A DNA stretch of 64,000 nt, taken from assembly GCF_038397725.1 (NCBI RefSeq), contig NZ_CP151634.1, forward strand, positions 3,534,001-3,598,000, given 5' to 3'. A program made the translations under genes and the position numbers. Shown one piece after another: positions 34,326 to 43,943 of this stretch. Source of the DNA: Microbacterium sp. LWO13-1.2 (GTDB taxonomy: Bacteria; Actinomycetota; Actinomycetes; Actinomycetales; Microbacteriaceae). Under the pieces are notes generated by a model. It was given only the letters and a program-made list of their open reading frames with translations. It searched no databases and was not told where the DNA came from. Each line of letters opens with the position of its first letter. Position 1 is the stretch's first letter.

Positions 34326-35747
34326 ATGGCGCAGTACACGAAGCACCCGGTGGCGGCCCTGCCCGCCCCACCGGAACGCGAGTCGACGGGGCACCTGATG
34401 CTGCGCGCGTATGCGGTCGCCGTGCTGTTCGTGACGTTCGCGCACTCCGCCGTGTACAACCTCCTGGGCGAGGCCGGTGCAGGCATCGTCCTGATCGTCT
34501 TCACCCTCGCGACACCGGCGATCGGCGTCCCGATGCTCGCGCGCAACCGCCCTCAGCCGTTCGCCTGGCGCCGCTTGCCCTGGGCCGCCCTCGGCTACAC
34601 CGCGCTGGCGCTGATCTCCGTCGCCTGGTCGCAGTGGCGTGGGTCGACACTGCTCACCTGGATGCTGCTGGCCGCGGTCACCGTGAACGCCCTCTTCATC
34701 GCGCATGCGCTCACGTGGCACGAGATCGTGCGGGCGTTGGCCTCGGCCTTCAAGTGGATCCTCGGCCTCTCGCTCCTGCTCGAGCTCTGGGTGTCCCTCG
34801 TCGTGCACGGGCCGATCCTGCCGAACTTCTTCGAGCGTCCGGACGGCGAGATCAACGCGCACTGGTATTGGGTGCGCGGAAACCTCTTCGACGGCGACCG
34901 CGTTCAGGGCATCGTCGGCAACTCGAACCTGCTCGCGATCATCAGCCTGTTCGCGCTCCTCACCTTCGGCATCCTGTTCGCGGCCCGTGCGCGACGGCGC
35001 ACGATGCTCGCGCTGTGGACGCTGCTGGCCGCGTTCTTCCTGTTCCGCGCCGGCTCGGCGACCGCCTACGCCTGTGCCGCCGCGGCCGCCGTCGTACTCG
35101 TCGTCGCCCTTCTCATGCGCCGCACGAAGACGCCGGGCGGTCGCACCCGTCTCTACGTCGTGTTCATCGGCGGAGCAGTCGTGGCGGCCCTCGCCGTCTG
35201 GCTGCTGCAGAAGCCGCTGCTCGCGCTCCTCGGCCGCAGCGCCGACCTCACGGGACGCTCCGACAAGATCTGGGCGAAGGTCCTCGAGCGGGCTGCGGAG
35301 CATCCGATCTTCGGAAACGGATTCTCCAGCCCGTGGGTGCCCTTCGACCCCGCGTTCGCCGGATGGATCGAAGACCACGGGATCACGGTCTTCCACGCTC
35401 ACAACATGTGGCTCGATGTCCTGATGCAGCTCGGCGTCGTCGGCGTCGTCCTCGTCGCCCTGGCCTATCTGAGCCTCTTGTGGCGATCGTGGTTCTTCGC
35501 GATCGACCGCCCCCGATGGGACTTGCAGGCCGACCGCTCGTACTCCGCGCTCACTCTCCTGCCGAGCCTGTTCACCGTGGTGCTGCTGGTCCAGGGATAC
35601 GCGGAGTCGACGCCGATCATGCTGTGGGGGTGGATGCTGCTCGTGCTGCTCTCCTTCAAGATCAAGTCCGTACCGCTGGTCGGCGTCGGACTCAGCGAGC
35701 GCCAGCGCGTCACCGATCACGGCGAGCGCCGGCGGCGGGTTCCGTGA
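34326..35747 (+). CDS. O-antigen ligase/polymerase-like membrane protein 1
   Basis: A 473-residue protein with about 11-12 membrane helices. The large loop (about 290-355) carries the WaaL/Wzy-type features: RSDKIWAKVLERAAEHPIFGNGFSSPW, then HAHNMWLDVLMQLGVVG, in which the His/Asn region is where ligases place their catalytic residues. These enzymes transfer or polymerise lipid-linked glycans on the outer face of the membrane. A 4-base GTGA overlap couples it to a second, different member of the family. Being first in the glycopolymer locus, it probably finishes or attaches the polymer made by the genes that follow. Leaderless-type start. Confidence 0.85.
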   Translation: MAQYTKHPVAALPAPPERESTGHLMLRAYAVAVLFVTFAHSAVYNLLGEAGAGIVLIVFTLATPAIGVPMLARNRPQPFAWRRLPWAALGYTALALISVAWSQWRGSTLLTWMLLAAVTVNALFIAHALTWHEIVRALASAFKWILGLSLLLELWVSLVVHGPILPNFFERPDGEINAHWYWVRGNLFDGDRVQGIVGNSNLLAIISLFALLTFGILFAARARRRTMLALWTLLAAFFLFRAGSATAYACAAAAAVVLVVALLMRRTKTPGGRTRLYVVFIGGAVVAALAVWLLQKPLLALLGRSADLTGRSDKIWAKVLERAAEHPIFGNGFSSPWVPFDPAFAGWIEDHGITVFHAHNMWLDVLMQLGVVGVVLVALAYLSLLWRSWFFAIDRPRWDLQADRSYSALTLLPSLFTVVLLVQGYAESTPIMLWGWMLLVLLSFKIKSVPLVGVGLSERQRVTDHGERRRRVP

Positions 35748-37045
35748 CGACGCCGCGGCTGCGTCTCGGGCGCCTGCTCGGTTCGGCGGAGATGGCACGG
35801 GCGTTCACCCTCGCCGCCCTCACCGCGATCTTCGGCTCGTTCGCCATCCAGCGGATGTCGTCGTCGGTCACGCTCGCCGCGATCGTGACCGTCCTCTGCG
35901 TTGTGGGCGCGGGCATCCTCTTCGTACGCCGAGAAGAACTGTCGCTGCTGCGGATCGCGCCGTCCTCGCTGCTCGCGTTCATGGGCTGGGCGCTGGTCAG
36001 CATCTTCTGGACCACCGACCGGACCGACACGTTCTTCGCCTGGTTGTCGCTTCTCGGTTTCGCCTTCCTCGCGATCACGATCGGACACATCCGCGACACC
36101 CTGCAGACGGTGCGGGCGATCGGCGATGCGCTGCGCGTCCTGCTGGGCATCTCCCTGGGGCTGGAGATCCTCTCCGGAATCCTCCTCGACGTGCCGTTCA
36201 CCTTCCTCGGCATCCAGGGGCAGCTCGCCGCGGGCGGGCCAGTGCAGGGCATCTTCGGAACCCGCAACATGCTGGGATTCGTGGCCGTGATCGCCCTGAT
36301 CACGTTCGTCATCGAATGGCGCACCCGGTCGGTGACCGCAGCGACCTCGGTGGCGTCTGTCGGATTGGCCGGCTTCCTCGCACTCCTCTCGTCCTCCCCC
36401 ACCGTGCTGGTCCTCGCCGTGGCCGTGGGCATCGCCTCGGTGGCCCTGATGATCGTCCGGCACGCTCCCGCCGAGCGGCGCAACCTCGTGCAGTGGGCGC
36501 TCGGCGCGGTGGTGGCGCTGGGACTGACCTTCGCGTTCGTGCTCCGTCACCAGATCATCGCGATGATGGACGCCGGATCCGACTTCTCCGTGCGCGCGAC
36601 GCTGTGGAACACGATCCTCGACTTCACCGCTGTGAAGCCCCTGCAGGGCTGGGGGTGGTTCGGCCCCTGGCAGCGCGGCGAGTACCCGTTCACCTACATC
36701 AACTTCCAACTCGATGAGCGGCACGAGACGGCGCTGAACGCATACTTCGACGCCCTCCTGCAACTGGGCGCGGCAGGACTCGCGCTGTTCCTGCTCCTGG
36801 GTGGAGTCGCGCTCATCCGGTCCTGGCTGGTGGCCAGCGTCCGTCGTCCGGTCGTCTACGCCTGGACCCCCCTCGTGCTGGTCACGCTCGGGGTCGATTC
36901 GATGTTCGAGAGCTTCACACTCGCAGGAACCGGTTGGTTCATGCTGGTGCTGTGCGCGCTCCGAGCAGGGCAGTCCCGGTCCTGGCGCGAGCAGATCGAC
37001 GCAGTGCACACCGGCGTCATCCCGATCCTGCGTCCGGAGCGGTAG
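35744..37045 (+). CDS. O-antigen ligase/polymerase-like membrane protein 2
   Basis: A 433-residue polytopic protein (about 11 helices), homologous in layout to its upstream neighbour but clearly distinct. The loop near 260-320 has SVRATLWNTILDFTAVKPLQGWGWFGPW and then HETALNAYFDALLQLGAAG, the matching WaaL/Wzy pattern with His preceding ALNAYFD. Also seen is GIFGTRNMLGFVAVIALI, the partner of GIVGNSNLLAIISLFAL in protein 1. Start GTG overlaps the previous stop by 4 bases. Two adjacent ligase-like proteins might polymerise and ligate, or handle two polymers. The specificity cannot be read from sequence. Confidence 0.85.
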   Translation: MTTPRLRLGRLLGSAEMARAFTLAALTAIFGSFAIQRMSSSVTLAAIVTVLCVVGAGILFVRREELSLLRIAPSSLLAFMGWALVSIFWTTDRTDTFFAWLSLLGFAFLAITIGHIRDTLQTVRAIGDALRVLLGISLGLEILSGILLDVPFTFLGIQGQLAAGGPVQGIFGTRNMLGFVAVIALITFVIEWRTRSVTAATSVASVGLAGFLALLSSSPTVLVLAVAVGIASVALMIVRHAPAERRNLVQWALGAVVALGLTFAFVLRHQIIAMMDAGSDFSVRATLWNTILDFTAVKPLQGWGWFGPWQRGEYPFTYINFQLDERHETALNAYFDALLQLGAAGLALFLLLGGVALIRSWLVASVRRPVVYAWTPLVLVTLGVDSMFESFTLAGTGWFMLVLCALRAGQSRSWREQIDAVHTGVIPILRPER

Positions 37046-37092
37046 ACCGGCCCCCGGGCGCGCTCCCGGCTGATCCTGAGCCAGGGCCCGGG

Positions 37093-37098
37093 TAGGCT
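37093..37098 (+). promoter_or_regulatory. Candidate -10 box before the GlfT1-like gene
   Basis: TAGGCT in the 105-bp gap after the second ligase-like gene, with a poor -35 (CTGATC) 17 bases upstream. The leader would be about 46 bases and contain GGAG before the GTG at 37151. Confidence 0.35.
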
Positions 37099-37150
37099 GG
37101 TCTCAGCTCGCGGCTCCCTGCGGGTGCTCAGCTTCCGGAGATCCCACCTC

Positions 37151-38107
37151 GTGACACACGCCCCCTTCGACCCGGCATCCGCGACGATCGTCATCGTCAC
37201 CTTCAACCGATCGCACCTGCTCACCGGCCTCCTCACGAGCATCACCGCGATGGAACCGAAGCCCGGCCACGTCGTGATCATCGACAACGCCTCGTCTGAT
37301 GACACGACCGAGGTCGTCGAGTCCTTCCGTGAGGGCATCGGTACCGAGATCGTCTACCGCAGGCTGGAGACGAACACCGGCGGATCCGGTGGCTTCAGCG
37401 AGGGCATGCGCACCGCCTACGAGCTCGGATCCGAATGGATCTGGATGATGGACGACGACGTCGAGGTGCTCCCCGACGGCCTTGCCAGGATGGGCAAGTG
37501 GACCCCGCGCTTCAAGAGCATCCAGGGGCGCCGCTACGACTACGACGGCAGCGAGTTCTACTGGCAGTACCGCATCGCCGAGCGCATGGGCATCCCGATC
37601 CCGTTCGCACCTTCGGGCTTCGACGAATCCGGGTTCAAAGAGATGAACAGCGGATGCTTCGAGGGCATGTTCATCCATCGCTCGATCGTCACGCAGATCG
37701 GCCTGCCCGACCCTCGCTTCTTCATCTACTGGGATGACCAGATGTACGGCTGGCTCGCTTCCCGGAAGACGACCGCGGTGATCGTGGACGAGTTCGTCCT
37801 GCGCCGCACCCGTGAGATCAAGCAGTGGGACATGGGCGTCCGCCACATGAACGCGTCCAGCAACGCCTACCGCTTCTACATCATGCGCAATCGGGCATTC
37901 ATCAAGAACTACTACCGGGTGCATGGCGCGTACAACCCGCTGCTCTTCGCACTGGGCACGTCGATGACCTTCGCGAAGGAGCTCATCCGCCTGGTCTTCG
38001 TGGAGCGCACGGTGCGCGGCACGAGCAACCTCTTCCGCGGGCTCCGAGAGGGCGGCAAGCTCGGTCGAGACCGTTCCTGGAAGCCCATGCCGCCTCTGGA
38101 GGCGTGA
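37151..38107 (+). CDS. GlfT1-like galactofuranosyltransferase (GT2)
   Basis: A 318-residue cytoplasmic GT-A glycosyltransferase. Motifs are the N-terminal IVIVTFNRSHLLTGLL, IIDNASSDD, NTGGSGGFSEGMRTAYELG, and the metal site WIWMMDDDVEVLPD. GGSGGF followed by a DDD triplet is typical of the GlfT family that adds UDP-galactofuranose. The C-terminal region with YWDDQMYGWLA supplies the catalytic acid. GTG at 37151 has GGAG about 10 bases upstream; an in-frame GTG at 37124 has no ribosome binding site. It lies near wzt/wzm and glf, as glfT1 lies between ABC exporter genes in Mycobacterium. The acceptor is unknown. Confidence 0.82.
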   Translation: MTHAPFDPASATIVIVTFNRSHLLTGLLTSITAMEPKPGHVVIIDNASSDDTTEVVESFREGIGTEIVYRRLETNTGGSGGFSEGMRTAYELGSEWIWMMDDDVEVLPDGLARMGKWTPRFKSIQGRRYDYDGSEFYWQYRIAERMGIPIPFAPSGFDESGFKEMNSGCFEGMFIHRSIVTQIGLPDPRFFIYWDDQMYGWLASRKTTAVIVDEFVLRRTREIKQWDMGVRHMNASSNAYRFYIMRNRAFIKNYYRVHGAYNPLLFALGTSMTFAKELIRLVFVERTVRGTSNLFRGLREGGKLGRDRSWKPMPPLEA

Positions 38108-38109
38108 CG

Positions 38110-38688
38110 ATGAGCGAACAGCAGCCGGAACTGCGGTGGGCACCGATCCCCCCGAAGCCGAAGAACCGCGGACGGGTCTGGCTGATCATCGCGCTCTCGG
38201 TCCTCGCCCTGGTGATCGTCGGCGCCCTGCTGTTCTTCCTGCTCCCCCGCGGCTCCGCGACGCCCGGTGCCACGGCGTCGCCCACCGCCTCGGCGACCGC
38301 GACACCCACTCCGACGTCGACTCCGACGTCTGAGCCTTCACCGGAGCCGGTCGTGACTCCGCCGCCGGTCGCGGACCCCGATCTCGACACCTTCCGAGAC
38401 CAGGTGAGCCCCTGGCTGGGTACGGCGATGACGGGTCTCGATTTCTTGTCGGATCCCGAGGAGTCCGATCCGCTGAGCGTGCTCGACACACTGCAGGGTG
38501 ATGCGCAGCGACTCTCCGAGGTGGCAGCCCCGTCGTCGATCCAGGCGACATGGTACGACAGCGTCTCCGCCTACGCGCAGCGCCTGGAAGACGTGCGCGC
38601 TGCTGTCGACGCGGGCTCCGAGAGGGCGAGCGCGGTAGACGCCGCGCGAGCCGCGGCCGAGCACCTGCGGAGCCTCGTCGGGCTCTGA
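38110..38688 (+). CDS. Membrane-anchored hypothetical protein with Thr/Pro linker
   Basis: A 192-residue protein. An N-terminal cytosolic segment of about 22 residues is followed by one membrane helix (about 24-44), a Thr/Ser/Pro/Ala-rich linker (about 50-88) and an extracytoplasmic helical domain (about 95-190) rich in Asp, Ser and Ala. No family is recognised. The linker looks like a spacer crossing the wall and could be O-glycosylated. The ATG lies 2 bases after the GlfT1-like stop, so the two genes are co-translated. That placement suggests an accessory role in galactan or wall assembly, but this is inference. Confidence 0.78.
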   Translation: MSEQQPELRWAPIPPKPKNRGRVWLIIALSVLALVIVGALLFFLLPRGSATPGATASPTASATATPTPTSTPTSEPSPEPVVTPPPVADPDLDTFRDQVSPWLGTAMTGLDFLSDPEESDPLSVLDTLQGDAQRLSEVAAPSSIQATWYDSVSAYAQRLEDVRAAVDAGSERASAVDAARAAAEHLRSLVGL

Positions 38689-38699
38689 GTTCGGCGAAC

Positions 38700-39434
38700 T
38701 TACAGCGAGTAGTCGGCGTTGTAGCGATCGAGGACTTCGCGGATCGGTGCGTCCAGCACGAGACCGCCCTTGTCGAGATAGAGCCCACGCGTGCAGAAGC
38801 GTCGGAGGTCGCGCTCGTTGTGGCTGACGAAGAACAACGTGCGCCCCTCCGCGAGCAGTTCGTCGATGCGCTTGTAGCACTTCTCTCGGAACGCCTTGTC
38901 GCCGACGGCGAGCACCTCGTCGACGAGCAGGATCGGCTCATCGAGCTGAGAGACCACGGAGAAGGCCAAGCGCACCTTCATGCCGTTGGAGAGGTGCTTG
39001 TAGGGCGTGTCCTCGAATCCGGCGAGCTCGGCGAACGCGATGATGCCGTCATAACGGCGCGAGACCTCGTCGCGGGACATCCCGTGCAGCCCGGCAGTGA
39101 GCCGCACGTTCTCCCGTACGGTGAGGTCGCCGACGAACCCTCCGGTGATCTCGATCAGCGGGGCGACACCACCGTTGACGACGACGGAGCCCTCGTCCGG
39201 AAGGAGGACGCGGGCGACCAGACGAAGCAGCGTGGACTTGCCCTGCCCGTTGCGTCCGACGACACCGATCGACTCGCCCGGCTGTACCGTGAACGAGACG
39301 TCCCGGAGCGCCCAGAACTCTCCTGGACGGGAACGCCGCGAGGCTCCGGAGAACAGATCCTTGAAGCTGCGCCGACCGCGGCGGTTCCGGCGGAAGCGGA
39401 CGCCCAGCCCCTGGACTTCGATCGCGGCCGCCAT
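38700..39434 (-). CDS. wzt: Polysaccharide ABC exporter ATPase (Wzt type, short form)
   Basis: A 244-residue ABC ATPase of the polysaccharide-export (RfbE/TagH/Wzt) family. Walker A is GRNGQGKST, the signature region is HLSNGMKVRLAFSV, Walker B is ILLVDEVLAVGD, and the switch His is in FFVSHNE. EVLAVGD is typical of glycan exporters. It lacks the C-terminal carbohydrate domain present in the other Wzt of this window, as in Rv3781 of Mycobacterium. The ATG overlaps the wzm stop by 1 base. It is third in glf-wzm-wzt on the minus strand. Confidence 0.92.
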   Translation of the reverse strand: MAAAIEVQGLGVRFRRNRRGRRSFKDLFSGASRRSRPGEFWALRDVSFTVQPGESIGVVGRNGQGKSTLLRLVARVLLPDEGSVVVNGGVAPLIEITGGFVGDLTVRENVRLTAGLHGMSRDEVSRRYDGIIAFAELAGFEDTPYKHLSNGMKVRLAFSVVSQLDEPILLVDEVLAVGDKAFREKCYKRIDELLAEGRTLFFVSHNERDLRRFCTRGLYLDKGGLVLDAPIREVLDRYNADYSL

Positions 39435-40225
39435 CACAGCTCCTTCAGCACGGGTCGTTCCAGACGCCCGAAGGTCCACATGCCCAGCACGAGGATGCCC
39501 AGGCTCATCACGGCACTGATCAGCACCGGGATCGTCTGCCACTGGTCGGGGAAGAATCCGACGCGGTAGAGGATGAAGATCCCCGAGAGCGGATTGAACG
39601 CCCCGATGGTGTCGAACGGCGCCGGTAGATCGGAGAAGCTGTAGATCACCGGCGATGCGTAGAAGAGCGCACGGAGGATGAGCGCGGTGGTGCGCTCCAG
39701 GTCGGTGTAGAGCACGCAGAGCGGTGCCACGAGCAGACCCAGGCCGACGAGCAGCACGACCTGCAGCAGGACGGCGACCGGGAACCAGAGCAGTCCCCAG
39801 TTGACCGTGGCCCCGTTGAAGACGGCGAAGAGCACGAGAACGGGGAGCGAGAAGAGGAACTCGATCCCCTTGCTCAGTGCGATCCTGTTCACCCAGATCG
39901 AGCGCGGGATCGCCGTGGACCGCACGAGCCGCGCGTCCTTGCGGAACGCACGGGTGAAGTCCGACACGGACGTGTTGAACCACACCCAGGGCAGGAGGGC
40001 GACGATGAGGAAGACGATGTACGGCTCTTCCCCCACACTGCGGTGGAAGATCTGCGTGAAGACGAACCAGTAGATCAGGCTCATCACCAGAGGATCCAGC
40101 ACCGACCAGAGGTATCCGAGGAAGCTCGTGGCGTAGCGCACGCGCAGGTCTCGCGCCGACAGGATCCACAGAGAATGCAGGTATCGCCGGGGCGTCCCCG
40201 GCGCCCCGACAGCTGCGTGACTCAC
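39434..40225 (-). CDS. wzm: Polysaccharide ABC exporter permease (Wzm type)
   Basis: A 263-residue ABC-2 type permease with six membrane helices. The N-terminal amphipathic segment reads LWILSARDLRVRYATSFLGYLWSVLDPL, which is the standard Wzm/TagG start; later SPVIYSFSDLP and NPLSGIFILYRVGFF are typical. Start GTG at 40225 is only 10 bases after the glf stop, with a poor ribosome binding site, so it is likely translated by coupling. With wzt it exports an undecaprenyl-linked glycan; beside glf and a GlfT1-like gene a galactofuranose-containing chain is the best guess. Confidence 0.92.
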   Translation of the reverse strand: MSHAAVGAPGTPRRYLHSLWILSARDLRVRYATSFLGYLWSVLDPLVMSLIYWFVFTQIFHRSVGEEPYIVFLIVALLPWVWFNTSVSDFTRAFRKDARLVRSTAIPRSIWVNRIALSKGIEFLFSLPVLVLFAVFNGATVNWGLLWFPVAVLLQVVLLVGLGLLVAPLCVLYTDLERTTALILRALFYASPVIYSFSDLPAPFDTIGAFNPLSGIFILYRVGFFPDQWQTIPVLISAVMSLGILVLGMWTFGRLERPVLKEL

Positions 40226-40235
40226 AATGCCGAGT

Positions 40236-41423
<1,188 letters not shown>

Positions 41424-41438
41424 GACTTCGACGTCGAT

Positions 41439-41466
41439 CTGACTCCCCAGGCCGACCCGATATGAT
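41439..41466 (+). promoter_or_regulatory. Promoter of the GT2-DUF2304-flippase operon
   Basis: CTGACT (41439-41444), a 16-base spacer and TATGAT (41461-41466). The ATG is 9 bases below the -10, so the leader would be two or three bases or none. Confidence 0.5.
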
Positions 41467-41475
41467 CTACGCACC

Positions 41476-42204
41476 ATGTCTTCACCTGCCGAACGCGCCC
41501 TCATCATCGTCCCGGCATGGAACGAGTCTCAGAACGTCGGAAACACCGTCGGCGAGATCCTCGCCGCCGATCCCGACTACGACGTGCTCGTCATCGACGA
41601 CGGTTCCAGTGACGACACGGCAGCGCAGGCCACGCGCGCCGGGGCTCGCGTCGTGATCCTTCCGTTCAACATGGGAGTCGGCGGCGCGATGCGCACCGGC
41701 TTCACGTACGCGCAGAGGCACGGGTACCGCAGGGCGATCCAGGTCGACGCGGACGGTCAGCACAATCCCGCAGACATCGCCGCGGTTCTCACGGGACTCG
41801 ATGTCGCCGATATCTCGATCGGCGCTCGATTCGCTGAAGTGGGCGACTATCAGGCACGCGGCCCACGCCGCTGGGCGATGAAGATGCTCGCCGGCGTGAT
41901 CTCCAGGGTCGGCGGCGTGCGCCTGACCGACGTGACGTCCGGATTCCGGGCGGCGAATCACCGCGCCATCGATCAGTACGTCCGTTACTACCCCGCCGAA
42001 TATCTGGGTGACACCATCGACTCCCTCGTCGGCGCGATCCACGCGGGCCTGACCGTCACGCAGATCCCGGTCGCCATGCGCCCTCGGGTGCATGGAAAGC
42101 CCAGCCATGATCCATTCAGCGCCGCGAGATACCTGATGCGAGCGGTCTTCGCGCTCTCGCTGGCCCTCATGCGCGGGCGCCACACCAAGGAAGCGTCGTC
42201 ATGA
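41476..42204 (+). CDS. Polyprenyl-phosphate-type glycosyltransferase (GT2, DPM1/GtrB-like)
   Basis: A 242-residue glycosyltransferase. The GT-A core shows LIIVPAWNESQNVGNTV, VLVIDDGSSDDTA, FNMGVGGAMRTGFTYA and the DxD site VDADGQHNPADIA. There are no C-terminal membrane helices beyond a hydrophobic last segment. The short form resembles DPM1-like enzymes that move a sugar to polyprenyl phosphate and are often followed by a DUF2304 gene, as here (ATGA overlap). It starts the three-gene transcript GT2-DUF2304-flippase. The sugar is not predictable from sequence. Confidence 0.88.
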   Translation: MSSPAERALIIVPAWNESQNVGNTVGEILAADPDYDVLVIDDGSSDDTAAQATRAGARVVILPFNMGVGGAMRTGFTYAQRHGYRRAIQVDADGQHNPADIAAVLTGLDVADISIGARFAEVGDYQARGPRRWAMKMLAGVISRVGGVRLTDVTSGFRAANHRAIDQYVRYYPAEYLGDTIDSLVGAIHAGLTVTQIPVAMRPRVHGKPSHDPFSAARYLMRAVFALSLALMRGRHTKEASS

Positions 42205-42566
42205 TCATCATTCTGGGCATCGCCTTCGCGGTCACCGTGCTCGCCGTCATCTTCGTACTCCTGCTGCGGCGCCAGCTCCGGGAGAAGTACGCGATCATGT
42301 GGCTCGTCATCGGCCTGACGATGCTGGTCCTCGCCGTCTTCCCTGGGCTCCTCATCGGACTCTCGAACGTTCTCGGCGTCGAGGTCCCGTCGAACCTCAT
42401 CTTCGCGCTCGCGCTTGTTCTGCTGGTCGGCGTCACGCTCCACCTCTCCTGGGAACTGTCGCAGGCGGAGGACGAGGTCCGACGGGTCGCCGAAGAAGTC
42501 GCGCTGCTGCGTGCCGACGTCGAGGAACTTCAGGCGCCTGCGTCGCGGCTGCACAATGAGCAGTGA
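42201..42566 (+). CDS. DUF2304 small membrane protein
   Basis: A 121-residue protein with three membrane helices (about 2-22, 30-50, 66-85), then a heptad-rich cytosolic tail (about 86-115; SWELSQAEDEVRRVAEEVALLRADVEEL). REKYAIMWLVIGLTML is the DUF2304 landmark. These proteins accompany DPM1-type glycosyltransferases and may help to anchor them. Both ends overlap neighbouring genes (ATGA with the transferase; 11 bases with the flippase), so all three are translated together. Confidence 0.9.
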   Translation: MIIILGIAFAVTVLAVIFVLLLRRQLREKYAIMWLVIGLTMLVLAVFPGLLIGLSNVLGVEVPSNLIFALALVLLVGVTLHLSWELSQAEDEVRRVAEEVALLRADVEELQAPASRLHNEQ

Positions 42567-43899
42567 ACATCGCGGCGGCGATTCGAGCGACGACATGACT
42601 CCGGCGACTGGCACCGATCCCGCCGAGTCGATCGCCGTCCCCACCCGTAGCGGGCTCGGCGGTCATCTTCAGACGCACGCCAAGCCGCTGATCATCGTCG
42701 CGTTCGCCAGCGGGCTCGGCATCATCGCCTCGTTCGCGTTCCATCTCGTGAGCGCACGGTACCTCTCCCCCGACGACTTCGGACTCCTCGCCGCGTTCTT
42801 CGTGATCGTCAACGTGGCTGCGATCGGAAGCGGCTCGCTGCAGACAGCCGTCGCGGTGCAGACCGCCGCGGCGGTGTCGATCGCGTCGCCTTCGCCACAG
42901 CGCCTGCGCGACCGTCTTCCGACCGAGGCCATCGTTCTCGGTCTCGCCGGCGGCGGGGCGGTCGCCGCCATCTCTCCCTGGTTGGCGGGTGCACTCGGAA
43001 CGACGCCCGCCGTCGTCATCGCCGCGGCGGTCACGATTCCCTTCAGCTTCGTCTTCGCCGACGCCGTGGGACTCCTGCAAGGGTCAGGTCGCGTCAATCA
43101 TGCCGTGCAATGGTCCACGATCTCGCAGATCGCGCGCGTCGTGTTCGCGGTCATCGTGGTCGCCACGGCGACCGGCCTGGGCGGGATGATCGGGGCGGTC
43201 CTCGCTGCCCTCGTGTTCACCGTCGCCGGAACACTCTGGACCGCGAGAGGCGTGGCGCGCCCGACGCGTGGCGTCTTCAGCGTGGCCGGGCTGACGATCA
43301 TGGTGCTCTCGATCGCCTTCGCCTGGCTGACGAACTCGGATACGATCTTTCTCCGCGCAGGAGCGGAGGCGCACCTGGCCGGAACGTACGCCTCCGCAGC
43401 GATTCTGGTGAAGACCGGATTCCTCATTCCGACGACGCTGTCGCTCTACCTCCTCCCCCGATTCGTGCGCAATCGAGACAACGACAAGCTGGCCCGCCTC
43501 GGCGTGGTCGTCACCCTCGCGCTGACACTCGTCACCGGCGTTGCGATGATCGGAATCTTCGCGCTCCTGGGCGACTGGATGATCATCTTCCTCTACGGCG
43601 AGGACTACCGTCAGGCGGCGAACTTCCTGGTTCCCGCGTCGATCGCCTACCTGCCCTGGATCGCAGCCCAGGGGATGATGATCAGAATGACGAGTACGGC
43701 TTCCCCTGCGGCGGCAGCGCTCCTTCTCTGCGCGGTCGCCGCCCAGTGGATCACGTTCACCGCAACGATTCCGGACGTCTCAGCGATGCTGACGGCCTTC
43801 GGCCTGATCGGAGCAGCCGTGCTCGTGGGGTTCATCCTGCTGGACATCGTCGGGACGCGTCGCGCCAAGCGACTGCGGCTCTCCTCCGCGGCGGAATGA
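42556..43899 (+). CDS. MATE/MOP-type polysaccharide flippase (Wzx-like)
   Basis: A 447-residue protein with about 12 membrane helices, starting after a 38-residue hydrophilic N-terminus. FAFHLVSARYLSPDDFGLLAAFFVIVNVAAIGSGSLQTAV is the classic start of the Wzx/MOP polysaccharide transporter family; TNSDTIFLRAGAEAHLAGTYASAAILVKTGF is the matching middle repeat. It would flip lipid-linked glycan units outward. The first ATG (42556) overlaps the DUF2304 gene by 11 bases; an ATG 13 codons later is possible. A Wzx route beside two ABC exporters implies more than one surface glycan. Confidence 0.88.
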   Translation: MSSEHRGGDSSDDMTPATGTDPAESIAVPTRSGLGGHLQTHAKPLIIVAFASGLGIIASFAFHLVSARYLSPDDFGLLAAFFVIVNVAAIGSGSLQTAVAVQTAAAVSIASPSPQRLRDRLPTEAIVLGLAGGGAVAAISPWLAGALGTTPAVVIAAAVTIPFSFVFADAVGLLQGSGRVNHAVQWSTISQIARVVFAVIVVATATGLGGMIGAVLAALVFTVAGTLWTARGVARPTRGVFSVAGLTIMVLSIAFAWLTNSDTIFLRAGAEAHLAGTYASAAILVKTGFLIPTTLSLYLLPRFVRNRDNDKLARLGVVVTLALTLVTGVAMIGIFALLGDWMIIFLYGEDYRQAANFLVPASIAYLPWIAAQGMMIRMTSTASPAAAALLLCAVAAQWITFTATIPDVSAMLTAFGLIGAAVLVGFILLDIVGTRRAKRLRLSSAAE

Positions 43900-43921
43900 C
43901 GTCGCGACCTCAGCGGGCCGA

Positions 43922-43943
43922 CTGACGCCGCAGCGGGCGTCAG
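43922..43943. terminator. Hairpin between the flippase and epimerase genes
   Basis: CTGACGCC (43922-43929), a 6-base loop and GGCGTCAG (43936-43943). It overlaps the stop codon of the convergent epimerase gene. Modest strength, no U-run. Confidence 0.45.

Noticed and set aside
34272..35798. Upstream extension of the manA frame to 35798
   Set aside because: That part is antisense to the ligase-like gene and lacks ManA similarity; the enzyme starts at 34271.
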